Shown in pieces: positions 9,147-18,644 of a stretch of 64,000 nucleotides of DNA. Within the stretch, counting starts at the first letter, position 1; every line of letters begins with the position of its first letter. Made by a program: the position numbers and the translations under genes. The notes under the pieces were generated by a model. It saw only the letters and a program-made list of their open reading frames with translations, did no database searches and was not told where the DNA came from. The stretch covers positions 124,001 through 188,000 of the forward strand of contig NZ_CANMEZ010000009.1 in the NCBI RefSeq assembly GCF_947496985.1, read 5' to 3'. The DNA comes from an uncultured Kordia sp. GTDB taxonomy: Bacteria; Bacteroidota; Bacteroidia; Flavobacteriales; Flavobacteriaceae.

Positions 9147-9275
9147 AAATTGATTATAATTGTAAAATAGTACATATTCTTTCTATGTTTTCAAATGAAT
9201 CATAAACAATCTTGTATTATCATACAAAAGACAACTTTTTAAAATGCTATTTTCTCTTTTTAAAGAGTATTATTT

Positions 9276-12200
9276 TTATCTTTTTAAGCTAAAATTTCCT
9301 CTGTATTGTTTGCCATTTTGACGTTCGACTAAAAACCAATAATCAGCAGAAGGCATTGGATTACCTTTGTAAGTTCCATTCCAACCGATGTTGTCTGGTT
9401 TTAGAATTTTGATGAGTTTCCCATAACGATCAAAAATATAGATTCTATTAAGTGGCTCTTTTGATGAATTTAATAATTGCCAAGTATCATTATATCCATC
9501 ACTGTTAGGTGTAAAGAAGTTAGGGTAATAGAGTAGATATACTTCTTCCGTGACTATTCCACATCCATTTTTGTCTCTTACATGTACTAAATAATCATCA
9601 ATTAATAGATTAGAAAATATATTTTCATCTTGATAATTTATTCCATCAATGGAATATTCATAATCACCACTTCCTTCTACTAGAACTGTAATTGTATTGT
9701 TGTTCTGTGTCCAATCTGTTTTTTCTATCTCAACAATTGTAGCAATTGTAGATTCTAATACCGTTATTGTTTTAAAGCTTTCACATCTGATTCCGCCTTG
9801 CGTATTGGCAACAGTTAGTTCATACGTTCCTGCTTGATGTATTGTAATTATCTGTGTAGTATCTCCTGTAGACCATATATATTCGTCAAATCCTGGATCT
9901 GCAATAATTTCTAAGGATTCATCTTTACATATTGACCATACATCACTCATTGTTAAAACTGGTTTAGGTACTACATTTACTGCAAAAGAAGTTATTGTGT
10001 AACATTCTGGATGATCATTGTTTTCTAACCTCGTATAAATAATTTGAGGATTTGCTGTGTTTTCAAAAAGTGAATTTAGGTTATTCATCCCACTTTCTGC
10101 ATCTGATTGTGATGAGTGATATGTGATTGTATTTTCAGAAGCTGACTGACCGTTCAAAATAGTAATATTCTGACTAGACAAGTCAACAAAAACGATTCCA
10201 TCATTCTCTTCTTCATCACATAAAAATAAGTCATCAGGTTGAGTTGCTATTGGAAAAAATGCAATTCCAATTTGAAATGATGTAGTATTGTAACAATCTG
10301 TATTGTTTCTATTTTGTATTCGAGCATAAATTGTCTTTGCACCAGCATTTAATGTATAATTAGTTGGAAGTGAATTATTATTATTTTCTGCGTCCGTCAT
10401 ATTTTCAAAATAGAATACTTCAAAATCGCTATTTGATTGTCCATTTAATACTTGAGAGGTATAATTTGAAAATATAAATATTGCTTCTCCATCGTTAGAA
10501 ACATCATCACAGACAATATCATCCGCTACAGGAAAAGCTGTTGGTGTTTCATAAACAATAAAATCTATTGTAGTTTCATCAAAACAGATTGTATTTAGTA
10601 GATTTTCAACTTTAACAGTGATGGTTTGTGAAGCCGTTGTAAATGGATTTGGAAGTGGACTCATTAATGTGTTTCCATTTTCATCAGTATACGTAACATT
10701 CATTCCTGTTTGTCCGTTTAAAACCAAAGCTTCAATTGTTGATGTATTAAAAGTCGCCAAGCCATCTGAATCATCATCACAGGACGATAGCGGAGTAACA
10801 AAATTAGCAACTGCAGCTGCATTTACTGTAAAAACAATAGCTGTTTCGTCGTAACAAGCTCCATCAATGTCTAAGGAAGTGTTATTTGTAACTCTTGCTG
10901 TAATGGTTTGCGAAGCAGACATAAAAGGATTTGGTAATGGACTTGGTAAAGGGTTTCCATTTCCATCAAAATACGTCACATTTACGTTCGTTTGCCCGTT
11001 TAAAAGTGTAGTTTCTATAGTTGAAGTATCAAACTCAAACATGTTATCTCCGTCTGCATCACATTGTTCAGGAATTACCACTGTATTAGCTGTCGGAATT
11101 GTTTCAACATGTAAAGTTATATGATGTCCTAAACCTAAACAATCATTATTGAGTGCGCTATCTACACGAATGTAAATGTTTTGCGTTGTTGGATATCCAA
11201 TATTTCTGTAGTTTGATATATCTGTGATTGGATTAAGCTCTGTTAACGCATCTGCTTGATTGCGATAGTAAGTTATTATCAATTGTTGTCCCGATGGGAA
11301 TAATGTTTGAATTTCTGAACTTACCACGGTAAAGTCAAAAGCAGTTATTCCATCAGTTGTTGTTCCGTTGATAGCATCATCACATTCATGAAAATTTCTA
11401 GTGAATGTATTTGGAATTTGCGTAGTAGAAACAATTAAATTTAGTTGACTTGTTTTATAACAGCCATTGGCATTTTCTATTCTTGCCCAAACACTATCTG
11501 TACTTGATATTTGATTGCTATATGTTGTAGATACAGTTATTGGATTTGCATTCGCTTCAGCTTCAGTTTGTGATTCATGAAATGTAATGGTTTCATTTAA
11601 ATAATTTGTTGATATTTCTGAATTAGCTTCTGTCAAATTGAACACACTAAATCCATCTAAATTATCATCACATTGTCTGAGTTCCACAATTGGAGCTACA
11701 GTTGGAACATCATTAATGATAACTTGTACCGTATCTGTTGAAATATTTGATCCAGAAGTTACTGTAACAGATACGTTATAAGTTCCAGGCATTGTGTATG
11801 TATGCGTTGGAGATTCTAGAGTTGAAGTAGTACCATCTCCAAAATCCCAAGATGTTGCGCTAAATGATTCATTTGAATTTAGTTGAAATGTAGTTACATC
11901 TCCTAAGCAGGTATTATCATATAATATCCTTGTGCTAATAATTCCATTTACAGTTATATAAAATCGAGCATTAGGTTTAGGGATCGTTAAATCACCTGAA
12001 GGTAAATAAGTGTTGATGCCATTAAAACCACCACCACATCCATGATACCAAGAAATATCATTATCCGTTGCTGTACCTGCAAAAAAAGCTGAAGGTGTTG
12101 CAATCTCATTAGGATTATCAACTTTTTTCACCTCAACTAATATTCTATTTGTTCCTGGAGGAATAATAACTGGCTGATCAAAAATGATTGTAATTAACGC

Positions 12201-12557
12201 AGGTGGCCCAGAACTAACTACGTATGGTATTGTTTGAAGCTGACTGCTACCTAAAAGGGTAGTTTCATTAAACGAATCTGGGAAATTATCATCAATTCCA
12301 TATATATTGAAACTTGCCAATGCGCCATTATAAGACCTAGCAATACCAAAATTTCCTGACGAAATTACAAATTCATCAGTTGCTGAAATCCCAAAGTCAG
12401 CTAAATAGAATGTTCTTCCAAAATATTCTGTGTCGCTACAAGAAAACATTCCTGTATTTATTAACTCGTCTCCTATATTATGAGATAGCGTTATTTGTCC
12501 AAAAACTGAAGTATTAAAAACTAGTAAAAACGAGAGTAGTATATAAATTTTTTTCAT
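9276..12557 (-). CDS. Large secreted protein with PKD domain and gliding/T9SS type B C-terminal domain
   Basis: The better start is the ATG at 12557, which gives a signal peptide MKKIYILLSFLLVFNTSVFG and 1,093 residues; an earlier ATG at 12590 adds an unlikely 11-residue leader and would place the start ahead of the -7 box. The N-terminal part resembles a beta-sandwich, followed by a PKD domain (SWDFGDGTTSTLESPTHTY). Then come four to six degenerate units, each with a Cys-Asp-rich head and most with LNGQ about 15-20 residues later. The C-terminus (TPNSDGYNDTWQL, then IFDRYGKLI and GWNGTYKG) is the gliding motility-associated, type B sorting domain of the type IX secretion system. The protein is therefore expected on or outside the cell surface. 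Its ligand is unknown. Confidence 0.92.
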   Translation of the reverse strand: MKKIYILLSFLLVFNTSVFGQITLSHNIGDELINTGMFSCSDTEYFGRTFYLADFGISATDEFVISSGNFGIARSYNGALASFNIYGIDDNFPDSFNETTLLGSSQLQTIPYVVSSGPPALITIIFDQPVIIPPGTNRILVEVKKVDNPNEIATPSAFFAGTATDNDISWYHGCGGGFNGINTYLPSGDLTIPKPNARFYITVNGIISTRILYDNTCLGDVTTFQLNSNESFSATSWDFGDGTTSTLESPTHTYTMPGTYNVSVTVTSGSNISTDTVQVIINDVPTVAPIVELRQCDDNLDGFSVFNLTEANSEISTNYLNETITFHESQTEAEANANPITVSTTYSNQISSTDSVWARIENANGCYKTSQLNLIVSTTQIPNTFTRNFHECDDAINGTTTDGITAFDFTVVSSEIQTLFPSGQQLIITYYRNQADALTELNPITDISNYRNIGYPTTQNIYIRVDSALNNDCLGLGHHITLHVETIPTANTVVIPEQCDADGDNMFEFDTSTIETTLLNGQTNVNVTYFDGNGNPLPSPLPNPFMSASQTITARVTNNTSLDIDGACYDETAIVFTVNAAAVANFVTPLSSCDDDSDGLATFNTSTIEALVLNGQTGMNVTYTDENGNTLMSPLPNPFTTASQTITVKVENLLNTICFDETTIDFIVYETPTAFPVADDIVCDDVSNDGEAIFIFSNYTSQVLNGQSNSDFEVFYFENMTDAENNNNSLPTNYTLNAGAKTIYARIQNRNNTDCYNTTSFQIGIAFFPIATQPDDLFLCDEEENDGIVFVDLSSQNITILNGQSASENTITYHSSQSDAESGMNNLNSLFENTANPQIIYTRLENNDHPECYTITSFAVNVVPKPVLTMSDVWSICKDESLEIIADPGFDEYIWSTGDTTQIITIHQAGTYELTVANTQGGIRCESFKTITVLESTIATIVEIEKTDWTQNNNTITVLVEGSGDYEYSIDGINYQDENIFSNLLIDDYLVHVRDKNGCGIVTEEVYLLYYPNFFTPNSDGYNDTWQLLNSSKEPLNRIYIFDRYGKLIKILKPDNIGWNGTYKGNPMPSADYWFLVERQNGKQYRGNFSLKR

Positions 12558-12579
12558 TCTGAAAATTGGTGTGCAAAAG

Positions 12580-12587
12580 CAAATATA
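12580..12587 (-). promoter_or_regulatory. -7 box of the large secreted protein gene
   Basis: The minus strand reads TATATTTG, matching TAnnTTTG, ending 22 bp before the chosen ATG at 12557. This supports the downstream start because the upstream ATG at 12590 lies before the promoter box. Confidence 0.55.
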
Positions 12588-12773
12588 CAATCATTTTAAA
12601 ATAATAACATGTTACTTTTTGTAGGCTTTTGAAGATATTGCTTGTAGAATACAATTTCATTTTTTAAAAAAGAATAACACTAATAAATAAATTATAAAAA
12701 AACCTTATTACTACATAAACGATAACTCTTTAAAAGATGATTCAATCATTTTTGAAAACAGTAAATTTATAGT

Positions 12774-13427
12774 ATGAAAATTAGCGAATTAACCCTTTTT
12801 ACAACAAAATTAGAAGCACAAAAACAGTTTTACGCACAAGTGTTAGAATTACCTTTACTGTTTTCTGATGAAGAAAAGTTTACCGTAAAAATAGGTGTTT
12901 CTTTACTTACCTTTGTGAAAACAATAACTTCAAATCCAGCACATTTTGCCGTAAATATCTCATCAAATAAAATTCAAGAAGCCTTAAGTTGGATTCAAAA
13001 CAGAATTCAAATCCTTTTATGTGAAGGTGAAAATATTGCCGATTTTTCTAATTGGAATGCAGAAGCATTGTACTTTTATGATCAAGATCAAAATATAGTA
13101 GAATTTATTGCACGAAAAGATTTAGAAATTATCAATACATATCCTTTTTCTTCTTCTGATTTTTTGAATATTAGTGAAATTGGAATTGTATCAAATAATA
13201 ACAAAACGATATATGATGAATTACAAGCAATTCATCCAATCCCTATATATGATGGGAATTTAGAGCGTTTCTGCGCTTTAGGGAATACAGAAGGTTTATT
13301 CATTTTGGTCAACAATACTAAGAAAAATTGGTTTCCAACACAAGAAGAAGCATTTGTAGCTGATTTTAAACTCAAAGGAGACTACAATTTTGCATTTACA
13401 AATGGTAAAATAATCGTAGAAAAATAG
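12774..13427 (+). CDS. VOC-superfamily (glyoxalase/dioxygenase-like) protein
   Basis: The 217-residue cytosolic protein begins with the typical VOC half-module (ISELTLFTTKLEAQKQFYAQVLELPL) and contains the strand FYDQDQNIVEFIAR that usually carries a metal ligand. A second, weaker module follows. This family includes glyoxalase I, dioxygenases and drug-binding proteins, so the substrate cannot be predicted. It is 33 bp upstream of yaaA on the same strand. A TAAATTTA box just before the ATG suggests a very short leader. Confidence 0.8.
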   Translation: MKISELTLFTTKLEAQKQFYAQVLELPLLFSDEEKFTVKIGVSLLTFVKTITSNPAHFAVNISSNKIQEALSWIQNRIQILLCEGENIADFSNWNAEALYFYDQDQNIVEFIARKDLEIINTYPFSSSDFLNISEIGIVSNNNKTIYDELQAIHPIPIYDGNLERFCALGNTEGLFILVNNTKKNWFPTQEEAFVADFKLKGDYNFAFTNGKIIVEK

Positions 13428-13460
13428 TACATTTAACAACATAAAAACGAAAGAGAAAAA

Positions 13461-14219
13461 ATGAAGATTGTCATATCACCAGCAAAATCATTAGATTTAG
13501 ATAGCAAAATTCCAACACAAAAACATACCGAAGCTAGTTTCTTAAAAGAAGCAGAGCGTTTAAGTAAAGTATTAAAAAAGAAGTCACCTAAAAGTTTAGG
13601 AAAGTTAATGCATATTTCCGATGCTTTGGCAGAATTAAACTGGCAACGCAATCAAGATTGGAGTTTGCCATTTACTGCAGAAAATGCGCGTCCGAGTATT
13701 TATACATTCAGCGGAGCTGTTTTTCAAGGACTAAATGCTTACTCTTTACCAGAAGAAAAAATAGACGTATTACAAAACTCGTTACGGATCTTATCTGGAC
13801 AATATGGATTGCTAAAACCATTAGATTTAATGCAGCCATATCGTTTAGAAATGGGCACAAAACTACCCGTAGGAAAAAACAAAAACTTATACGAATTCTG
13901 GAAAAAGAAAATTACTACACAACTAAATGACGAACTGGAAGAAGATGAATTGTTTGTAAACTTAGCTAGCAACGAATATTACAAAGCCGTTGATACAAAA
14001 ACATTGAAAGTTCCTGTAATTACACCTGTTTTTAAAGATTTAAAGAATGGCGAATACAAAACCATTATGACGTACGCTAAACTTGCTAGAGGTTACATGA
14101 CACGTTATATTATAGATACAAACGCTAAAACTATTGACGATTTAAAAGGATTCAATTATGAAGGATATGGATTTAGCGAAGAAATGTCTAACGGCAATGA
14201 ATTAGTTTTTACCAGATAA
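13461..14219 (+). CDS. yaaA: Peroxide stress protein YaaA (DUF328)
   Basis: The 252-residue protein matches YaaA throughout: N-terminal ISPAKSLDLDS, the segment LSGQYGLLKPLDLMQPYRLEMGT, the core NLASNEYYKAVD and the C-terminal FNYEGYGFSEEMS. In E. coli YaaA lowers free intracellular iron and protects DNA during peroxide stress. The family binds DNA with a helix-hairpin-helix-like element. It is preceded by a VOC gene and followed four bases later by a TPR gene, so the three may form one operon. Confidence 0.93.
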   Translation: MKIVISPAKSLDLDSKIPTQKHTEASFLKEAERLSKVLKKKSPKSLGKLMHISDALAELNWQRNQDWSLPFTAENARPSIYTFSGAVFQGLNAYSLPEEKIDVLQNSLRILSGQYGLLKPLDLMQPYRLEMGTKLPVGKNKNLYEFWKKKITTQLNDELEEDELFVNLASNEYYKAVDTKTLKVPVITPVFKDLKNGEYKTIMTYAKLARGYMTRYIIDTNAKTIDDLKGFNYEGYGFSEEMSNGNELVFTR

Positions 14220-14223
14220 ATAT

Positions 14224-14952
14224 ATGTTAAGCTACTATACACCAGTATTAATTCTTCAAATCTATTGCTTGTATCATGCATACAAAAACGGCAAGGATTA
14301 CTTTTGGTATCTTATGATATTCATACTTCCTGTTATTGGAGCTATTATGTATTTGTTTACACAAGTATTTAATAAAAATGATCTAGAGAAGATTTCTGAA
14401 GAAATAGTAACGGCAATAGTTCCTTCTAAAAAAGTAAAAGATGCTGAAAAACAATTGGCGTTTGCTGATACGTTTCAGAATAGAGTAGCGCTCGCGGATG
14501 CACATTTTGAAAATGGAGATTATGAAAACGCAAACATTCAGTATGAAGCAGCGTTAAAAGGGAATTTTCAGAATGATTTCTATGTTATCAAACAAATGAT
14601 GGGCGCTATGAGTCAATCACAAAACTATGCAGAAGTAATTCGGTTAGCCGAAAAAATCAAAGACAATTACGAATTTGAAAAATCGCATGCACAGTTTATT
14701 TACGGATTAGCACTTGATAAATTAGGTCGAATAGAAGAAGCAGAAAAAAACCTAAAACCAATCGATCAACGGTATTCAAATTATGAAGAACGTTTAGTGT
14801 TGGCAAAGTTTTATGCTAGAAATGATAAGCGCTCAGAAGCCAAAGAAATTTTGGATGAAATCATTACAGAATCTGAACACATGACGAAACCCAATCGACG
14901 TTTATATCGTCAAGTCATTACAAATGTTAGAAAATATCGCGAAGAACTTTAA
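14224..14952 (+). CDS. Membrane-anchored TPR protein
   Basis: The 242-residue protein begins with two hydrophobic segments (about residues 2-18 and 24-46) resembling the short PLDc_N membrane region. Cytosolic TPR repeats follow (about 78-235), with the pattern ALADAHFENGDYENANIQYE. It starts four bases after yaaA. The function is unknown; TPR proteins of this kind usually scaffold complexes at the membrane. Confidence 0.75.
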   Translation: MLSYYTPVLILQIYCLYHAYKNGKDYFWYLMIFILPVIGAIMYLFTQVFNKNDLEKISEEIVTAIVPSKKVKDAEKQLAFADTFQNRVALADAHFENGDYENANIQYEAALKGNFQNDFYVIKQMMGAMSQSQNYAEVIRLAEKIKDNYEFEKSHAQFIYGLALDKLGRIEEAEKNLKPIDQRYSNYEERLVLAKFYARNDKRSEAKEILDEIITESEHMTKPNRRLYRQVITNVRKYREEL

Positions 14953-15035
14953 AGTAATCTGAAGATTTGAAAATATATTAATTTGAAAATGTAATTAGTG
15001 TAAGTTCACCATAAGAAATCAGAATATAAACTTTT

Positions 15036-15059
15036 GTCACTTTGAGTGCAATCGTGAAG
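15036..15059 (+). repeat. Degenerate copy of the GAGCGCAGTCGAG repeat
   Basis: The segment GTCACTTTGAGTGCAATCGT is a diverged form of the family B element (core TCGAGCGCAGTCGAGA) found at 15651-15681, 21615-21640 and 24981-25004. It lies 30 bp before the glycosylase gene. Confidence 0.45.
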
Positions 15060-15088
15060 TTAGAAAAGTAACTTTCAATCTATAATAA

Positions 15089-15847
15089 ATGTTCCTCCAC
15101 AAACATCCATATAAACCTTTTATCCAATCGGATACTGAAAAACTCATTGTAGGAACGTTACCGCCACCACGATTTTCCACGGGTGACTTACTCGAAAAAG
15201 ATGTTGATTTTTGTTATGGGAGTTATTACAATTCACTTTGGTTGTTTATAGATAAAATTCATAATCTCAATCTGCGTTATGACAATTCTCAAGAAGCGAT
15301 TGACGAACGAAAACAATTCTTAATTCAGTATAAAATTGGCGTTTGCGACATTGTAGATAGTTGCAAACGTGAAAAAATTGATGCTTCTGATTTAGGTATG
15401 CAACACATTCAATTACGTGATGTTGTTGGTTATTTGAAGAAATTTCCAAGTATTCATACCATCCTCTTTACAGGTGGAAACTCCAAAAACGGTCCTGAAT
15501 ATTTCTTCCGTAAACATTTAAAAAACTACAATCTCAAACTAGAAATTGTATCTGACGTTGTTCCTAGAATCCATCAATTTGATTTAAGCTTGGCGAAAGA
15601 AAAGCATCATGCTGAACTTGATTCAGTATCTCATCCAGAATTATCACATCGAGCGTGTCACATCGAGCGCAGTCGAGATGCTATTGAAATACAATCAAGA
15701 ATAATAAAAACCGTCTCACTAACCTCAGCTTCTGGTGCAGCCAATCGAGCAGTCGGAAGCATTCCATTATACCGAAAACTAAAAAGCGAAAACCCAAAGT
15801 TTACCACATTTGATTTTCGCGTTTTGCAGTATAAAGAGTTTTTTTAG
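15089..15847 (+). CDS. Uracil-DNA glycosylase superfamily protein with in-frame repeat insertion
   Basis: The 252-residue protein has glycosylase superfamily motif 1 (GTLPPPRFSTGD, then YGSYYNSLW) and a C-terminal motif 2 (TSASGAANRAVGSIPLYRKL), as in the mug/UDG fold that excises damaged bases. Between them, nucleotides 15607-15681 carry a palindromic repeat composite translated in frame as HAELDSVSH and CHIERSRDA. This adds about 25-28 residues absent from the fold and apparently tolerated just before motif 2. The substrate could be uracil, hypoxanthine or a related lesion. Confidence 0.8.
   Translation: MFLHKHPYKPFIQSDTEKLIVGTLPPPRFSTGDLLEKDVDFCYGSYYNSLWLFIDKIHNLNLRYDNSQEAIDERKQFLIQYKIGVCDIVDSCKREKIDASDLGMQHIQLRDVVGYLKKFPSIHTILFTGGNSKNGPEYFFRKHLKNYNLKLEIVSDVVPRIHQFDLSLAKEKHHAELDSVSHPELSHRACHIERSRDAIEIQSRIIKTVSLTSASGAANRAVGSIPLYRKLKSENPKFTTFDFRVLQYKEFF
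15607..15681 (+). repeat. Composite palindromic repeat inserted in the glycosylase coding sequence
   Basis: Nucleotides 15607-15633 are a family A copy (TGCTGAACTTGATTCAGTA plus flanks) and 15644-15681 hold one and a half family B copies (CACATCGAGCG repeated, then CGCAGTCGAGATGC). The same two units sit together in trpF at 21582-21640, with B in the opposite orientation relative to A. The insertion keeps the reading frame and adds no stop. Confidence 0.8.
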
Positions 15848-15906
15848 TGAAACCTGATTTTATCTATATTCTATGATCTAACAGCGTAGCGATCTTTTAT
15901 TTTTTT

Positions 15907-16830
15907 CTATACAAAACTCCAAGCCACAATCCGACTCACTTTATTTCCTTGTCCCATCGGAATGGTTTTAACGGTTTTTGCATTCACACGTTTTAAGGCA
16001 TCATAAATTGCAGGAAGATTGTCTTTTTTAGAAACCAGCGTTGTAAACCATGAACATTGTTTAGCAAACTGTTTACTTTCTTTAATCATATTTTTAATGA
16101 ACATCTTCTCACCGCCTTTACACCACAATTCATTGCTTTGTCCCCCAAAATTGAGTTTTGTTTTTATATTTTTTGAACCTTTTAAATTCTGTAGCTTTCG
16201 AGTAGTTCCAGCCAGTGCTTCTTTGGCAGACTTATGAAAAGGAGGATTGCAAAGTGTCATGGTTATTTGATCGTTTTGCTGAATAATTCCTTTAAAAATT
16301 TGCTTTGGATTTTTTTGTTGACGAAGCTCAATTCGATCTTTTAAAACAGGATTCTTAGTAATAATTTTCTGAGCATTTTCAATAGAAACGGTGTCAATAT
16401 CAGAAGCAATAAATGCCCAATCGTATTCTTGAGTTCCAATAATTGGATAGACCAAATTTGCGCCTGTTCCTATATCTAAACAAGTAATCTGTTTTCCTTT
16501 CGAGATTGTATTTTGATTAGATTCAAACAGTAAAGTTGCTAAATGATGAATATAATCTGCTCTTCCTGGAATTGGCGGACACAAATAGTTTTCTGGAATA
16601 TCCCAAAAATTTATGTTGTAATAATGCTTCAATAACGCTTTGTTAAGCATTTTGACAGCAGCAGGATCAAAAAAGTTAATAGATTCATCTCCGAATTTGT
16701 TTAACTGTACAAACAGCTTTAATTCAGGACACGCTTTTATAAGTACATCAAAATCATAACGTCCCTGATGTTTGTTCAGCGGATGTAATTTAGATTGCTC
16801 TATTTTTTGTTGCTTTTTGCTTGAATCCAT
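15907..16830 (-). CDS. rlmF: 23S rRNA (adenine(1618)-N(6))-methyltransferase
   Basis: RlmF methylates N6 of A1618 in 23S rRNA using S-adenosylmethionine. The 307-residue protein has the family start HPLNKHQGRYDFD, the segment FWDIPENYLCPPIPGRADYIHH, the SAM-binding CLDIGTGANLVYP and the catalytic NPPF motif in LCNPPFHKSAKEA. The annotated ATG makes a 31-bp overlap with the 3' end of the upstream DUF885 gene. No later ATG preserves the N-terminal family motif, so the overlap is probably real. Confidence 0.93.
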   Translation of the reverse strand: MDSSKKQQKIEQSKLHPLNKHQGRYDFDVLIKACPELKLFVQLNKFGDESINFFDPAAVKMLNKALLKHYYNINFWDIPENYLCPPIPGRADYIHHLATLLFESNQNTISKGKQITCLDIGTGANLVYPIIGTQEYDWAFIASDIDTVSIENAQKIITKNPVLKDRIELRQQKNPKQIFKGIIQQNDQITMTLCNPPFHKSAKEALAGTTRKLQNLKGSKNIKTKLNFGGQSNELWCKGGEKMFIKNMIKESKQFAKQCSWFTTLVSKKDNLPAIYDALKRVNAKTVKTIPMGQGNKVSRIVAWSFV

Positions 16831-18599
16831 ACATTAATTTTATCTTCTAGCAATTGCAAAGGAATACAACCTGTGCTCAATACTTGATTGTGAAATTTAC
16901 GAATATCAAATGCATCACCTAATTCCTTTTCCGCTTTAGCGCGCAACTCACGAATTTTTAATTGTCCAATTTTATAAGATAAAGCTTGTCCTGGATTTGC
17001 CATATAACGTTCAATCTCAGAAATAATACTTGCCTCACTTTCAGCTTCATTATTCAACGAATATTCAATAGCTTGTTCGCGTGTCCAACCTTTTGCGTGT
17101 AACCCTGTGTCAACAACCAAACGAATGGCGCGATGCATTTCCATTCCAAGCATTCCAAAATATTGATAAGGATCTGTGTATAAACCTAATTCTTTTCCTA
17201 GAGATTCTGTATATAAAGCCCAACCTTCTCCATATGCACTATACCAAAGTGTTTTTCTAAAAGCAGGTAAATCGTTATTTTCTTGTGTCAACGAAATTTG
17301 ATAATGATGCCCTGGAATTGCTTCATGTAAAAACAACGCTTCGTCAGAAAAGACATTGTATTTTGTAGCATCAGGAATTGGTGTATAAAAAATCCCTGGA
17401 CGTGTTCCGTCTAATGAACCTGGATTGTATTCTGCACTCGCAGAAGCTTCTCTAAAGGCTTCCGTACGACGAACTTCAAAAGGTGTTTTTGGCTTTAAAT
17501 CGAATAATTTTTCGAGTTGAGGTTTCATTCGATCATGAATCGCGTTGAAATTATCAATAATTTGTTCCGCTTCTGTATATGGCATTAATTCTTTGTTTTC
17601 TCTCACAAAATTGAAAAATGCTTTGATATCTCCTTTAAAACCTACTTGTGTTTTTACTTTTTCCATTTCAGCTAAAATTCGCGCTACTTCTTTTAATCCT
17701 AAGGCATGAATTTCATCAGCTGTCATGTTCGTTGTTGTGTAATTTCTAATAGAATGATTATAGTAAGCTTCTCCATAGGGAAGTGCAGAAATTCCGCTAG
17801 TTTTTCTTCCGGCCTTTAAGTAATCTCCTTTTAAAAATGTGTATAAATCATTAAATGATGGAATTAATTTTTCAGTCAAGATTTTAGTGTAAGCATCTGT
17901 TAATTGCTTTTTATCTTCTTCTGAAAAATCTGTAGGTAAGTTTTTAATAGGTGTATAGAATAAATGATTTTCAACTTCATTAGAAGCTAATATTTCAAAT
18001 TGCGGAATAACCTTTTTGATTAAAGATATTGGCAATACAAATTCTTCCTGAATTCCTTCTTGCATGCGTTCCTTAGCCGTTTGTAACCATGTGTTATAAC
18101 CTTCCAAACGCTTTAGCCAATTGTTATAATCGTTCACAGTTTTAAACGGTTGCGCACTAGCTCCACTTGCCAATTGACCAACAACTAAATTTAGTGTCCA
18201 CATTTGATTTAGCGGTAATAAACGATCATTTTTAAAACTCAATTGTCTTAAATTCATATCGCAATCCCAATTCAAAATTGCTTTGCTCAATTGTTCACTC
18301 TCAGAAAGTGACGCATCATCAAAATTTGTAAGCTCTTGCTTGAATGTAGCATAATGCGTTTTCATTTTTTCTTGATGCGTATCAGACAAGAAATTTGGAA
18401 ACTGATCATTGTATGTGTTGATTCCAGCAAATGTTGCGTTCAACGGATTTAATTCGAGTCCTTTTTGATAATAATTATCTAAAAATTCAGCAAAATTTTG
18501 TGTTGTTTTTGGAGTTTCGGGAGTGTTAGTTTTCTTTTCATCTTCACAAGAGATTAATGATAATATGAAGATTGAGAAGATATAAATATGTTTTTTCAT
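16800..18599 (-). CDS. DUF885 family lipoprotein, putative metallopeptidase
   Basis: The 599-residue protein has a lipoprotein signal peptide with lipobox LISC (Cys19), so it is anchored to a membrane in the envelope. The rest is a DUF885 domain, with the characteristic LHEAIPGHHYQ motif that looks like a zinc-binding HExxxH-type site, and downstream EGWALYTESLG. Family members are thought to be peptidases, but the substrate is unknown. It overlaps rlmF by 31 bp and is followed by it on the same strand. Confidence 0.88.
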   Translation of the reverse strand: MKKHIYIFSIFILSLISCEDEKKTNTPETPKTTQNFAEFLDNYYQKGLELNPLNATFAGINTYNDQFPNFLSDTHQEKMKTHYATFKQELTNFDDASLSESEQLSKAILNWDCDMNLRQLSFKNDRLLPLNQMWTLNLVVGQLASGASAQPFKTVNDYNNWLKRLEGYNTWLQTAKERMQEGIQEEFVLPISLIKKVIPQFEILASNEVENHLFYTPIKNLPTDFSEEDKKQLTDAYTKILTEKLIPSFNDLYTFLKGDYLKAGRKTSGISALPYGEAYYNHSIRNYTTTNMTADEIHALGLKEVARILAEMEKVKTQVGFKGDIKAFFNFVRENKELMPYTEAEQIIDNFNAIHDRMKPQLEKLFDLKPKTPFEVRRTEAFREASASAEYNPGSLDGTRPGIFYTPIPDATKYNVFSDEALFLHEAIPGHHYQISLTQENNDLPAFRKTLWYSAYGEGWALYTESLGKELGLYTDPYQYFGMLGMEMHRAIRLVVDTGLHAKGWTREQAIEYSLNNEAESEASIISEIERYMANPGQALSYKIGQLKIRELRAKAEKELGDAFDIRKFHNQVLSTGCIPLQLLEDKINVWIQAKSNKK

Positions 18600-18644
18600 T
18601 TTATGATTTTGATTAACGAATGGCTAAAAGTACTACTTTTTAGA

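Noticed and set aside
10618-11124. Two plus-strand open frames inside the secreted protein gene
   Set aside because: They are similar to each other only because the gene beneath holds duplicated repeat units; the minus-strand frame has clear PKD and sorting domains.
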